Assembly (NCBI GenBank): GCA_020055645.1
Contig: CM034546.1
Location: 126,997,875-127,061,874 of the forward strand
Direction: 5' to 3'
DNA from: Tomocerus qinae
Lineage: Eukaryota > Arthropoda > Collembola > Entomobryomorpha > Tomoceridae
Length of the DNA stretch: 64,000 bases
Shown one piece after another: positions 46,071 through 58,890 of this stretch (positions within the stretch are counted from its first letter, which is position 1; the number at the start of each line of letters is the position of its first letter). The translations under genes were made by a program, and so were the position numbers. The notes beneath the pieces are model-generated. The model did no database searches, was not told where the DNA came from, and saw only the letters and a list, made by a program, of their open reading frames with translations.

Positions 46071-46330
46071 ACACAAATAGTATGGACGAGCTTACGTACT
46101 CTTAGTGTGTGAACCAAAGTTGCGTGAAATTTACGCTACTTTAAAAAAAACTTTACATGCACAAATAGTAGGTACGAACCTACGCACTCGTAGTGTAGGT
46201 ACCACGACTGCGTACATTTATACGCTACTTTTTTCCGTACAGTAAAAATACGTCGTTTGGTCGTCCATACTATATGTGTGTATACCAAGGTAGCGCGCGT
46301 ACATTTCGCGCAAATTTGGTGCATATACAA

Positions 46331-46685
46331 ATGGTGCGTAGGTTCATCTAAATTATATACTATTTGTACATGGGCTCAAGAAGTGTACATTTCGCGCAAC
46401 GTTGGTATTTTCCCTGATTTTTAAATATCGAAAATCTTCTAATTCACGTGTATACAGAACAGAATCCAGTTTCGGGCATGGCTAAAATTTTATATTTATT
46501 TATTTTCCTTTAATTTTTCGTTCCTTTCCTTTATACAAGACACTTTATACCGTACGACTTACAGGATATTTTTGACGCCTACACTGACGGTCTGACAGCA
46601 ACAGTATGTCCGAAAAAGTGTAGCCGTCAAAAAAAATTCCAAGTCTTTTGTAGCCGCCACGGCCACGACCCACTTCCTAACACTG
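46331..46685. repeat. Dispersed repeat, copy 2
   Basis: Matches 1-358 in order and sequence, ending in the same GACCCACTTCCTA. Here it is followed at once by ACCGAATGGAACTGTCAGAA, the start of the duplicated upstream module, so it sits inside or at the edge of the third duplication unit. Confidence 0.85.
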
Positions 46686-46686
46686 A

Positions 46687-47596
46687 CCGAATGGAACTGT
46701 CAGAAATTCAAAAAAATGAAAGAATGAAAAATACTAACATTGAAAAATTATAAGCGGTGCAATGTGCAATCCAGGAGACTATTTTGCGGTATTTATTGTA
46801 TAAATATATTTTTGATGTATAAATATATTATATTATATAATAACATATTCATGAAATAAATTGAAAATAAATACAGCTGATAGTACAACACACACAACGT
46901 GCGTATAGTAGTTCCCTTCGAAGGCCTTCCCAAGTTCCCACCGTTTTTAATATATTTCCATGCACTCTCGTCTTGTGGTACTTGGCTGTCCTGTGTGCGG
47001 TAATTCCGTACAGATTTAAATCGATACTTCAGTAATTCTGGTTGGTCGCTCGGTGCCGTTTCATCTCGTCAAAGTTTGCTTTGCTGTTTGTTGCACTTGC
47101 CACAATACTACTTTTGACTTTAGTGCTTTAATTTTAGTTGTTGTTAGTAGATTTTTGGAAATCAATTTGAACAAAAAATGAACGTTATTATATAAATCTT
47201 AGCTAAAGAGTTAGTTCATAATATTCGAAGCTGGAAATTGGGTAAAAATATGTAAGTACAAAGTATTAAAGAGAAAACCCCCTAAAATAGGATAAAGTAA
47301 GTGTTGTCAGTTGTTATAATTTGGTTTAACTGTTCAATGATTTAAAGGTTCATTGGTTAAATCTGGTTAATTGCCATTTTAAATTTTTTACTTTCCATTG
47401 ATCAGTTTCAACCAACGGATTAGATGTCTTGAAATGAAAGTATGAATTATATGAATATAAAATTTCAAATTCTCATTAATTTTTGATTTCAGATTGACAT
47501 TGTATAGGGAAGCGTAAAATCGTAACATAATTGCGGTTTCAAGAACTATAATTGGATACAAAATTAAGGCTAGTCGGCATCTTATAAATAATAAAA
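46687..47596. promoter_or_regulatory. Third copy of the upstream module, leading into the ankyrin gene
   Basis: Contains the shared blocks CCCAAGTTCCCACCGTTTTT and GTCCTGTGTGCGGTAATTCC. After 47040 the sequence is specific to the ankyrin gene flank, and presumably includes its 5' UTR exon and promoter. Confidence 0.5.
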
Positions 47597-50500
47597 ATGA
47601 GCCTACAGAAGAAAATGAAGGGTAAGTAGTAGTAGTATTTGCATTAAATTAAATACAAATACTTATCTTATACTTTATCTACTAACAAAATAATTGTTCG
47701 AGTGCATTCTACCTTTGAGGTAAAGCAATTTTTGACCTGTTGCAATGGTTGCAGGGCCAGGAAGTAAAAACTTTATATAGTCACTTTTTAGGCACCGATC
47801 AGTTATGCCCCTTTTGTAATCTAACCCAATAAAAATAAACAGTCTAAAATAACCTAGCGCTGCAATCTGCAAGCGTTGTAACCGGCTGAAAAAGTGGTTT
47901 ACCCCCAAAGGATGTACTCCAAGGTCATTTGGGGTTTCATTTAACGATTTTTTATGGTTTTCAGTATGTTTAAGCGACGATAATGACAGAGAATGTTTGG
48001 AAATGATCGAAAACAACGATTGCAATGGGCTTTCGGAGAAGATAAATCCAGAAACAGTGAATATGTGGATTTACAGTGATGGAACGGAGTACACCAAAAC
48101 CCGACTAATATTTCATGCCATCAAACAAGACAAAATAGATTGTATTCGACTATTACTAAGATGTGGAGTAGATGTCAATCTTGGACATTGCGATGACGAG
48201 TCATGCAACCAAGAATATATCAGCACATCCCCTCTTCACTACTGTATTGAACGAAACAGCCCACTGGAAACCATGTGCGTATTATTAAACCAAACTGACT
48301 GCATCGTTAGTGATTCGCATATCGAAACTGCCATTTTATCGGACAATCCCAAAGCTCTCCAACTTCTGTTAGAATCAGATCAGATCGCCAAAGCAAAAAC
48401 CCCAATTATCAATGTTAAAGATATAATCAAATTGTATGCGGATCATTCCCAGGCGCCAATTCTAAATACGCTGAAGGTTCTTTCCAAGTTTGTTGACTTT
48501 GTATCAGTTGGTCGTGATCGAGAAGAGAATCATCGTACTATAAATGGTCGACCTACATTAACTTATTTCGCCGAAGTCAGAACTAACTGCTCTTTAGAGG
48601 AAGCTATAGCCATTGTCAAATTTTGCGTCAAATTAAAGTGTAACATAAACACTAAACTGGCTAGAGAGGTGAGTACATGGCGATTTTGGCTAATTAGAGA
48701 TTGAAAATTTATTTATTTGATGTATAATAATTATTTATATTTAACAATAATTATATTATATTTAACTTAGGTTCCCCTTCATGCAGCAATGGAAAAAAAC
48801 AACAGAAATTTTGTCAAAGCTTTAGTGAAATGTAAAGCAAACGTAAACAGATTGAATTCTCGTGGCGTAACGTTACTGTATGACTCCTTGCAAAAAAATG
48901 ATGATGATTTATTCGAATTCCTCCTGAAGCATGGTGCTGACAGCTGTCAGCCAAATGCAAATTATTATGGGGAAAGTGTTCTTCAGTGTGTCATAAGAAA
49001 CAAAATGTTCAATAGGATGTGCCAGATCATCGAACACGATAAGAATTTAGTTCTTTATGGAGCCAAACACAATAAAGTTCCTGTACTTCACGCTATGTTG
49101 GAATCTTTTATTAGCTACGGGTACAGTTATAATATATTACTACTTTTACTCCCTAATTAAAAGCGTGCAAAATAATTCTTCTAAGGCATGCAGAATTTTG
49201 TTTTTTATGATCCAAACTATTTCTACCCTAAAAAATAATTTCATCGGGGAACACATTTAAAATTTTGGCAGATTGTTTATAATTTTTTAAAAACCTTTCC
49301 TATTGGTTTTAGTCTATTTCAGTACTATTTTTATTACAAGTTATTACAAGTTTCAATGGAAATAGTACAATAATGTGTAACCAATTACGATAAAAGTGCA
49401 AATATGTAAAAAATCAATGATTTTTTTATTATGTTTACAGAATTCATGTGAATTCAAGAAATATTGACAATCAAAATCCGATGCAAATCCTAGACGCCTG
49501 TATTTCTCGAGGAGTTGATTTAAATAGTAAATGTAAAGTAGAGCAAATGATTAGTAATCTGAGTTTCAAAGGCCATACGGTGCTTCATCTGGCGATTAGA
49601 TTTTTCAGTGCTGAGTTTTGTGAAAAGTTAATGGAGTCCGGAGCAGATTTACATCAAGTTACAGATTTTAATCAGTGTATGTACTCACTGGCCATGGATT
49701 TTGCGTATGTTTTTAATCGTGACGTTGACAGATATGTGAATCAAGAAGACGAATCAATTAAAAAGTTCCTACTACTAGAGAAAAACGGCGTGGACCTTAA
49801 ACAGAATTTACCAATGCCACTGAGTTTCAATAGTATGAGTTATTCTGACTGCCGATTTACTTGTCCTTCTTTAGTGGAGAGCCCTTCTCTTACTCCTTTG
49901 CGAATCTTGCTGTCTTCAAACCTACCTAGACTTGCTGAGAAACTTTTCACTTTAATTACCACACCTGGGTCACTTTACGTTCGAGATGTATGTCTTGCTC
50001 TGCGAACCGGAAATTTCCCATTGAGCTACCAAGTTCTGGAAAACGTCCAAAAGGAGTACCACTATTATACTTCTATCCGTTTAGCTGATTTGGCTCCTCT
50101 GTTCAAAGGTCCTGTATTAATGCGCTACCTTAATCAATCAAGTAATAAACGTTTCGACGCGCCGCTACTTCAATTTTCTCCAGACAGTCCCGAAGCCCAA
50201 ACGTTAACTACTTTAGCAAAACGAGGATTTGACATCAATTCCGTTGATGAATGTGAAAATAGCATATTCCATTATGCATGTATGTCAAAAAGATTTTTAA
50301 ACGAAGAATCAGCTGATAACTTTGTCCAGCTCATAATCAAGTTAGGAGGGGAGAAATCTCTGGACTGTGTAAACTCTGAGCTTCAGTCGCCATTACATTT
50401 CGCCCTGAGTTTGAAAGAGAGTCATTTCGTCAAAATTCTTTTGAATCACGGAGCAGATTTTCGCCGTAAAACCAAACTCGGATTTTCTGCCATTCACATT

Positions 50501-51691
50501 GCAATAAATTCCGGAGTCACGTCCAGTATTGAGTATTTAGTCGAAAAATCTTTACCCCAGAATGATTTAATAAATTCGTGGAGAAGATTAGAAAATGTGA
50601 AATTGCGAGATGATATTAATTACATTGAAGAAGTTGATTGGCCTGAAGATTCACCTCACAAATATTACATTGTAACTCCTCTCACCGTTGCCATAATGAA
50701 GATGGATAGAGAAATGATAAATATGCTCATCACAAAATACGGGGCTGTGCTGGGAAAGAAAGATATCCACAACAGTATTGTCTTGAGAAATTTTATGGAC
50801 TTCAGCATAGCCAATTGTCTATTCGAATATTTTCCCAAAGACTCTTCGTTGAAAGGTGACAGTCTCGATAATAAAGAACCAACACTTGAATACCTTTTTA
50901 ACCGACTATATTCAACTTCGTATTGGAGAAATCTGGACTATACTGAATTGCTCAACTTTGTTATGAATTATGTCTCTAGAAAGTACGACATCAATGAAAA
51001 ACACGAAAAGTTTCTCCCCGTCCTCTTTTCCTTGACTAAACTTGCTTTTACTACTAAATCCGTTTCTAGCTCCAGTGGCATTATCCAAATTTTTAATTAT
51101 CTCATGGACTACTCAGATTGGAAATTCACAACCGTATGTGATGGAGAGGATTCTTTATTGACAACGTTGTTCCGTGGTTTACCTTGTGAAAATCTTCGCT
51201 GCTGCTTCGACACGAATTTCGAATGCGACCGCCCTACTAGAAATATCAGGAAAGCGCATTTTACCCGAAATTATATAATCCGCTTATTTCTACAACGGTG
51301 CCCGTCCACACGCTGGGCTTCTTGTCGATTTGATAAGTATGTGTACCATAAAGAAGACTATCAGATACTCGAAGCTATTTTATTCACTTCTGCCCGCGGT
51401 AATTTAATTCGTCAATGGCCAAATATCATAATTTGCCGCTCCGTCAAGTGTGACGAAAATTTCTTGGCTAATTTCATTTCCAAAGAAAATTTAGCAACTA
51501 AAATTGAAATGCCAGAACGATCTTTTCCCACTTTGGCTGAGTTGTCTGTCATGGCCATCAAGAATTTCTCAGATGTAAGGATGGGATACATGAGCCTTAA
51601 TTTTCCCACTCCTACTAAGGAACTCATTGAATTGATAGATGTTGAAAATGATGGCGATTTGTCTTGGAAAATATTTACTCATGACAACTAA
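47597..51691 (+). CDS. Ankyrin-repeat protein, 1109 residues
   Basis: Four exons (47597-47621, 47965-48668, 48771-49120, 49441-51691) join with matching phases. The start is a short exon encoding MSLQKKMK. Divergent ankyrin repeats are spread along the protein: SPLHYCIERNSPLETMCVLL, VPLHAAMEKNNRNFVKALVK, LFEFLLKHGADS, TVLHLAIRFFSAEFCEKLME, SIFHYACMSK, SPLHFALSLKESHFVKILLN and SAIHIAINSGVTSSIEYLVE. No transmembrane span or enzymatic domain is visible, and the last 300 residues are unlike any domain I know. Ankyrin repeats mediate protein binding, so a scaffold or adaptor role is likely but unproven. The gene stands head to head with the THAP copy C unit, and a fragment of it was copied to 41328-41830. 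Confidence 0.85.
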
Positions 51692-52923
51692 CTAATTTCG
51701 GTGCTACACCAAGACTTTTGTCCAATGATTTTCCAGATGTTACAATAATGAATTAAGTTATCACCTTACCTATAAGTGTACCTAAGATCTCAACATTCTC
51801 AAAATTATTTCTGAATTTCAGGCCATGTGCTGTGATCTTTAGAAGCGTATTGTAAAAATAGATTACTTATTACTAGTTTACTCAATGAATTTATTAGAAT
51901 AGTATCAATAAACGCTTTTATATTTATAAAAATTTACGTAGATACAAAATAGTCAATATATGAATTGTATTTCTATGAATTTCGCATAGTGTGACAAATG
52001 TTTATTTTCAAATTTGATTAAATATTACAAGATTGAATTACAATTGAAGTATCACTTGCAACCTCATGATTTTATTAGTAGAAAACTTGCTACCCTAACT
52101 AGAATTAGCTGGAACCTCCCTGCTAAAATATTGAGACTTCCATTTTGCATTTCCTGGTGGCTGGTAACTATACAATTTTTTCGGGCATCAGTTTATGCAG
52201 GTAGTACTTCTTGGTACCTTAAAAGCATTGCATTGCACAAAATTGATAGGGCGCAAATTTAAATCTTTCATAAATACACAATCAAAATTGACCATAAATT
52301 AAAATATGGCAATAAATATTGAAAGTCTTTTGGTTTTAATGTAACACCTAATATAGTATTTCACGTCTGTGCCGGTAATGGTGATCGATATTATGCGCAG
52401 ATGCTAATTACTTAACTCCACGATTCACGGTATAGTTAATAGATTCAAACTAAAAAGTGTATTCGTGATTCATGGCTCCGTGGACTATTTATTCAAGGTC
52501 AGGCAGGCCACCCGTGACCCGCCATCCACAAGAGTGCCAGCTTTAACAGTCTTCTTGTGGTATTTTTTGCTTTAATTCCAGTTGTTACTTTTTGCAAAGA
52601 AGTCGAAGGTTTTTTGAAGTTTGTTGAATTTCAACTTTCAGATTACTAAAATAATATCCTTGGATTTTGGAAGAAAGAACAGTGTTGGCGTGGTTGGGCC
52701 AAAAAGTCAAGTAAGTTCATGTCAAAGAGCAATAAAATTAAACTGCATATAATAGGCTAAGTATATTAAGTAAAGCAAAGGCCAAACTAGAAGCAACAAG
52801 GGAAGTGATAACAAGGGCAATTGCGGCAACGATATCCCACTCCCTAGAGAGTTGCACGCAAGCACGTATACAGAACTGAGTTTCGGAGGGGGCTAGATTT
52901 CCAATAGATATCTTAAGTATATC
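51692..52923. other. Spacer between ankyrin gene and Tudor gene, with a likely 5' UTR exon
   Basis: Mostly A+T-rich without exons of known type. Around 52560-52710 a probable non-coding first exon of the Tudor gene ends in the donor-like AAGTCAA-GTAAGTTC at 52711. A minus-strand frame at 52738-53001 overlaps a MITE and is spurious. Confidence 0.4.
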
Positions 52924-53346
52924 CAAGGCTGTATTGAGGGGGTGGGCTTTGGGGGCTAAAGCCCCCCCCGAAATCCAAGAAAAAAGGAAAATTTTTTTCA
53001 AAATACCAAAAAATTTCGCGCTTCGCGCGATTTTATGTGATTTTTAGGCTATTTTTGACTCATTTTAGACAAAATAAGCCAAAAATTTTCGCGCTTCGCG
53101 CGATTATGCCTAATAGATATTGTCCTATGATATCATAGCCCCCACCGAAATCGATTTCTAAATACAGTACTGAGTATATCTATTCGAAAATGCGAAAATT
53201 TTTGGCAATTTTTGAAAGAAATGAGTCAAAAATGGCAAATAATAGCGCGGAGCGAGAAATTTTTTGCTATTTTGAGAAAAAAATTCCCCTTTTCTTGGAT
53301 TTCGGGGGGCTTCAGCCTGTAAAGCCCATCCCTCAATACGTCCTTG
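52924..53346. mobile_element. MITE with about 90-bp inverted arms, 423 bp
   Basis: The left arm CAAGGCTGTATTGAGGGGGT mirrors the right arm, which ends CCCTCAATACGTCCTTG. GGCTTT, AAGCCCCCCGAAATCCAAGA and CAAAAAATTTC recur in both arms in opposite orientation. No clear target duplication is seen (AGTATATC against GTTGTACG). The internal GCGCTTCGCGCGA palindrome occurs twice. No coding capacity. Confidence 0.82.
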
Positions 53347-53890
53347 GTTGTACGTGCCGCCCGTAAGGGCAGCTGCCCGCCCCGTGTCATAACGGGCACC
53401 TACAGGTCAAGGATACTCACCGGCGGTTACGGGTGAGCAGAAGCACAGGTTCATTTGCTACGGGCAGATAAATTCATATTGCCCGCGGGCGCCCGAAACT
53501 ACCCGTAAATTCGGTTACCAGGTTACCCATAACTCTTTTAACTTTGTTTTAGCATTTAAAGGTAAACCACGCCCCCTTTGGGGGTGTGGTAACGTAAAAT
53601 CACCGCATGTGACGGGTAAATGTATGCGGCAAGTAGAGGAATAATGGGATAATGCGGGGGAATTATGGGCAGGTTGCTGAGGAAATTTGAATTTTTTGCA
53701 GCCCTCGAAATATATATAGTGAAAAAGCCAAACATTTTTAACATTTTTAACAAACGGGCGGGCACATACTACAGATTTTTCACAGGCATAGGCTGGGCAC
53801 ACATCACAGAATTTTAACGGGCACAGACGGGTACGGGCCAGTCAAAGATGCGCACGGGCAGGCACGGGCATTAAATTTCCTACCCGTGCA
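53347..53890. repeat. G+C-rich repeat with CGGGCA motifs
   Basis: The segment is rich in CGGGCA/TGCCCG words on both strands (GGGCAGCTGCCCGCCCCG on the left; CGGGCAGGCACGGGCATT on the right). This is out of character with the A+T-rich surroundings and typical of the subterminal repeats of hAT-like elements. It abuts the MITE at 52924-53346. Exact ends are not clear. Open frames here are artefacts. Confidence 0.55.
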
Positions 53891-54196
53891 ACTTTCTGCC
53901 ACTTTTTTCAACCCTTTTTCTGCAGAAGTTCTTTTGGAATCCCAAATTTTTGTTTTTGACTGTTTGACGACTTCAATATATATAAAGTTCCCAATTTTCA
54001 AAAGATGGTATTTTGAATTCAAAGCCAAAAATGTGATAAAATTCCAAGAAAACTTCTAGAACATTAATAGGCCATAGGGTGTATGAATTTCCTTTAAAAA
54101 AGTATTAATGGGAAATATGATAGTCGGAATGTGTCGGTAACGTTCCCGTACTTTAATGTGAAATATTTTAAATAATTATAGGAAAACCACGTTTAA

Positions 54197-57100
54197 ATGG
54201 ATTTTCCACGAGAGAACGTTTCAGATGGCAGTAAGACAAGATGTCCTCCCCCTAAACCATCAAAATGTCTTGTGAAAAAAACGGAGAAGGTTCTAGATAC
54301 TGTGAAACAGTGTTCTGTGGCCATGATGATGCTAACAGAAGATGAACAGATTTTAATGCATAAACTTTTAAGACTAGAAAAAGAGAAAAAAAGTCAAAGG
54401 CTGACTGGAGTGGATTCGGCCAAAATTGGGACTTCAGGGGACAATTCTCAAACCTTTCAGAGTAATCAGAATGCGCGTTGGTACCCAGGACGTCAACCGT
54501 TTATGAATAGACTTACTTTCTCCTACCAAAACCAAAACCAAAAAAAGAACAACTTGTTGATCGATCAACCTACTACTGAAGTGTATAATGGAAATAACTC
54601 TTTTGCTAATATTGCAAGTAAGTCAAAAAATTACTTCTTCAGTAAAGAAGACCTTTTAACTTATAACCATGCCTAATATGGAAATATGTTTTTTTAAGTG
54701 GTGAGGTGTTTAGAATTAGTCTTATTTTGACGAGCACAAATAAACATAAGGTCCGACTATCGAGTAGTATTTTTCTTCGGCACATGCATTCGCATAGCTC
54801 GGCTAACCAATCCCATGTATCAGTTCAGCCCACCATGCAAATGCCATGCAAATATGAAGATAAGGATACAGTGGAAATGAGATAGAGACAGATAGAAGGG
54901 AGTTGTTTAATGTTTTCGTTTTATGTCGTAATCTCGCATTGCAAACCAGTATTCTCGTTCTAATACATTTTTCCCAAAAAAAGTCACTAACGTGATCAGT
55001 AGCTTTTAAATCGAACGGCAAATCGAGACTAAAGCTACCAAGCTTAAGCGGTTTAAGCTAAGTTTTGAGTGTCGCTTTCCCTTTCCCTTCACGCGGAAAA
55101 AGGACCATTCAATTACTTATTCTGCCTAAAATTCCAATTCCCCTCACCTGGGGCAACGGAAATGTTTTATTTATGAATGTTCCGCGTGAAGTGAAAAGGA
55201 AGTGACACTAAAATCCTAGCTTTACGCTTTAATTTACACCATGGAATTCCTATTTACACATGGAGCGTTGGAGTTGAGGAAACGGGAAACATACCTATTC
55301 TCATGCTAGGAACAAAAGAGGACCTTTTTTTACCTTTTTTATAAAAAAGGTAGAAGGCTTTTAAAAAGGAGTCCTTTTTTGCCTTTTTTGATGTAGCAGA
55401 GTGCCCTAATAATACATCTTTTTTACATGTAAGTGAGGCAAAAAAGGTAAAAAGGACAGCTTTTAAAAAAACGTAGTACTTTTTGTAAAAAAAGGACTAC
55501 CTTTTTTGTTTTTTTGTTCTCTGTTCCCATGTCAGTGAAGTCGATCAACTCCGGGGTGGAATTGATCTACTTACGCTGCCTCTGCCGTTTAAAGATTGTA
55601 TGATTTTTGAGGGACTAACTGAGCTCGTCAAATCATCACACACAACAAATAAAGCTGATTGTATCTATAATCTCATGTAATATTATGTCTCTATGTCCTA
55701 GCCATGTTATTATAATGTTGATTTGTGTTTCATTTGTTACCAGATAAAACTGTTGGTCAACCAAAAAATAAGAACAAAGCTCCTTCAAATAATCTAAATC
55801 AAATCTACCCTGAACTAGTTCTGAAGAAAAACATTGAGGTAAAGAAGAATAAATACATGGTTAATCAAAATTGTAAAAATAAATTTCAGAAGCTTTTAAT
55901 TACTATCGTTTTAAATATTTTAATAACCAGGTAAAAATATCTCATGTCAACAGTCTCTGTGATTTCTACGTTACTAAATACGCTGATGAGCCTGAACTGA
56001 TTAGTATTCAACGTAACTTGTATAATAGCATGGTCTCATGCTCTCAACCTTACACAGAGAGGCATCTCTTTTCTGGTAAAATGGGTGCTTGTCAGGTTGA
56101 TGGCTTATGGTAAGCAAAAATTAATTGCTTGTATTTTAACCTTACAAGTATTAAATCTTTCTCAAAAATGACCTGAAATTATGTATTGAACAGGTATCGT
56201 GCTGTCGTCTCCAATATTTCAGAGTTAAAAGAAGCTGAGATATTTCTGATTGACCGAGGAGATCATCTACGTGTTAACTTGAGAAGTGTTACAGTTTGTC
56301 CAAAAATTTTTCGAATTAGAGACCCATTAGCATATCACTGTTCTCTAAATTTGTGTCTTAAACCAAACTACAATGACGAATGGACCACTAACTTAAAGTT
56401 AAAATTGAGTAATCTGCATATGACATCTGCTCCGACTTACAAATTAGCCGTGAATGCTTCTTCTGTGGTAAGTAATAAAATACTACAATAATGCTATTTT
56501 TATTAATGCTATCTAACAAAATATTTGTTTATCGAAATAATATCATACAGGTAGTTTTATTAACTCATTAAATTAAAAAATTTCGAAACATAAATTACTT
56601 ACGTCGTGCAACAATTAGTTAGACAGCTGGTATGTTTTGTGACACAACCAAATGCGTTTTAATCTTCCCCTGACAGGGGAAATGAGTGTAAAACTTAAAA
56701 ATAACTGAAAATTGTTATTACTTCTGCTATATTAATTTTACAAAGCCGCGCGATAACGCGTTTGGAATCTGACAAGTCAACAGACAGTACTAACTATAGA
56801 CTACAGTCATCCCCTAACAGGGGAATTGGGTGAAAAATATGACATTCTCTGCCATTATATTTCCGTTTTTCATCTGATACATAATTAATTTTTAGGAGAA
56901 TGGACTTCACAGTGTTACCCTTATAAACGGCTACTTCTGCGACTATGGTTCAGCTTTAAAAAAGCTGTCTTTCGCCCACGATTTCCCTATGAACGCCACT
57001 GATAACACAAATGAAGAAAATTATGCAGGACGCAACAACTGGAACTCCCCCTACTCTGTCAATAATCTCAAATCAATAACTACAGACTCAACAATTGATC

Positions 57101-58086
57101 TAGTTAATGATCCGAAAGATGTTTTCAAAGATAGTGCAGAAAGACTCCGCATCCACCTTCTCAAGTCTACTAAGTTTCGCGTCTACCAATCGTCCTTAAC
57201 TGATTACTGCTTTTACATAGTCCCTCTGGAAAATCATTTGGCGGAAGTGGAAGAGAAGATGGCATTGGCTCTCGAGTCTACCGAAGCTAGGGAAAAGTTT
57301 ATTCCTGAAGTAGATGATATTGTCGGTGTAATGGGGCCTGAAGGAAAATTGGAGCGGGCGAAAATTGTAAATGTTGGGGTAGACAAAAAAGAATTCAAAA
57401 CTGTCTACCTTGACATGCCTATTTGTGCAATATGCGATATTAAGCTAGGCGTCAAACTCCCCGAAGAAATCAAAGGGATTCAACCAATTGGTTTCTGGGT
57501 GAATATGGACAAAGTCTCGCATCTTTCTCTCCTGAGTGCGGACGTCAAAAAGTTTTCCCAATATTTGACCTCCAACGTTTTCGTCTTGACTGACGTACAA
57601 AATAATTATGAAACCGTCGAATATCCTTTTGTGACAATGCGCATCTCGGACGATGAAGAACAGATGACTACTGATGATCTTCTTAAAAGCCTTCAATATT
57701 GGAGATTCGAATTGCTCCTCTCAATTGGATATTCCACAGACGACGACTTTATGGATGACGACAAGAAAAACGATTTTCGACAACAATTTCCCACTGGTGA
57801 GCGTGGTAATCAAAAAGATCATGAAGTACTGAAGACTAAGATGGAGCGGTTTTATACGGTCGTACAACCATCGCCAGTGGAACTTAATGTCGGAGAGTAT
57901 GTAGCAGTCCATATAGCTGACGACCAAATGGGATGTACCCGAAAGTGGCATCGATCAGTTGTGGAACCAGGCAACTCTTTGAAGTGCATAGATCATTTAG
58001 AGCAATGGGAATTTAGTACAGATACCTCTAAAATGATTGTCCGTCGTCTACACTCTGCATTTCTAAAAATAGCACCTCCCTATTAA
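54197..58086 (+). CDS. Tudor-domain protein (divergent)
   Basis: Five exons (54197-54617, 55744-55838, 55931-56109, 56194-56467, 56896-58086) join to 719 codons. Residues 1-170 are low-complexity, rich in Lys, Asn and Gln. Residues 173-330 form an extended Tudor module: VKISHVNSLCDFYV, an acidic strand with LYNSMVSCSQ, GACQVDGLWYRAVV and AEIFLIDRGDHLRVNLRSV. In canonical Tudor domains the last segment is FIDYGN, with a Tyr in the aromatic cage. Here it is LIDRGD, so methylarginine binding may be lost. A second, weaker copy lies at about 460-520 (VDDIVGVMGPEGKLERAKIV, FKTVYLDMPICA), and a third possible one near the C-terminus (VGEYVAVHIADD). Tudor proteins organise germ-granule and piRNA complexes. 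Whether this one does so is inference. Intron 1 holds a MITE. Confidence 0.75.
55306..55523. mobile_element. hAT-type MITE family A, copy 2, 218 bp, in Tudor gene intron 1
   Basis: Aligns along its length with 12394-12610 (ACCTTTTTTATAAAAAAGGT, TTTGATGTA, TTTACATGTAA and TTTTTGTAAAAAA in the same order). It is flanked by a 7-of-8 target duplication, TTCTCATG (55298-55305) and TTCCCATG (55524-55531). The imperfect ends suggest an older insertion than copy 1. Confidence 0.9.
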
Positions 58087-58890
58087 ATTTGTGTAGCTCA
58101 ATGTATATTAGGGTTTTTAGGTTTAATAATTAAAAATTAAGGTTTTTTGGGTAATGTAGGGTTTTTAGGTATAATAATTAATAAGTATAAGGCATTATTG
58201 CAAGCCTAATAAACTATATCATAATAGAGAAATACAGCTGACAATAATATCAACCATGTAATCCTGAAACTACTGTTATTTAAATCTATAAAAACAGAAA
58301 TTGAAACAAATAATTATAATTTTTAACGCTCTACAACAATATAGCAAACATGTACCATTTCTTAAGTGTATACCTGCAGAGTTAGTCATTTAAAACACTT
58401 TAGGATTTATACATGTACTTAACTTAACTTAAACAATTGCTCCATGTGACCCCATTGTACTACTTCATTCTGGCAAACTCGACGACAATTTTTCCCTTCA
58501 GTTCAGCAATATCGTAAAGTCTGGTTTTACAAATCCGTGACTTAAAATCGCCCCAAACCTCTATAATTAAATGATGTAACATAATAATCGGTTTTTGATC
58601 ATGTACGAAAACTATTTATTTTCAAATTTACTGAAATAAAATTAATATAAAATAACTTCTGGTAGCTAATTATGTTTTCTACTTACGGTGTTTATGACTT
58701 TTCAGGACATTAATAAACAGTAAGTGAAATTAGAAACAAATTGATCTAAATAATTGAGATGGACTTGTTTCTATTTACATAGCGTATACGCATTGATTCC
58801 GCATGGAATAAGTAGACGAAGATAAATCATAAAAATACATTAGTACTAATGAAATCAAACAATCTGCTTATGCGTGCATTTAATTTAAAT
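58087..58890. other. Spacer between converging Tudor and hemocyanin-like genes
   Basis: A+T-rich 3' flanks. A short motif, AGGGTTTTTAGGT with TAATAATTAA following, occurs twice near 58108-58185. No gene is supported. Confidence 0.45.

Noticed and set aside
53515..53802. Minus-strand frames of 69-95 codons
   Set aside because: They lie in the G+C-rich CGGGCA repeat; composition and repetition explain the openness.
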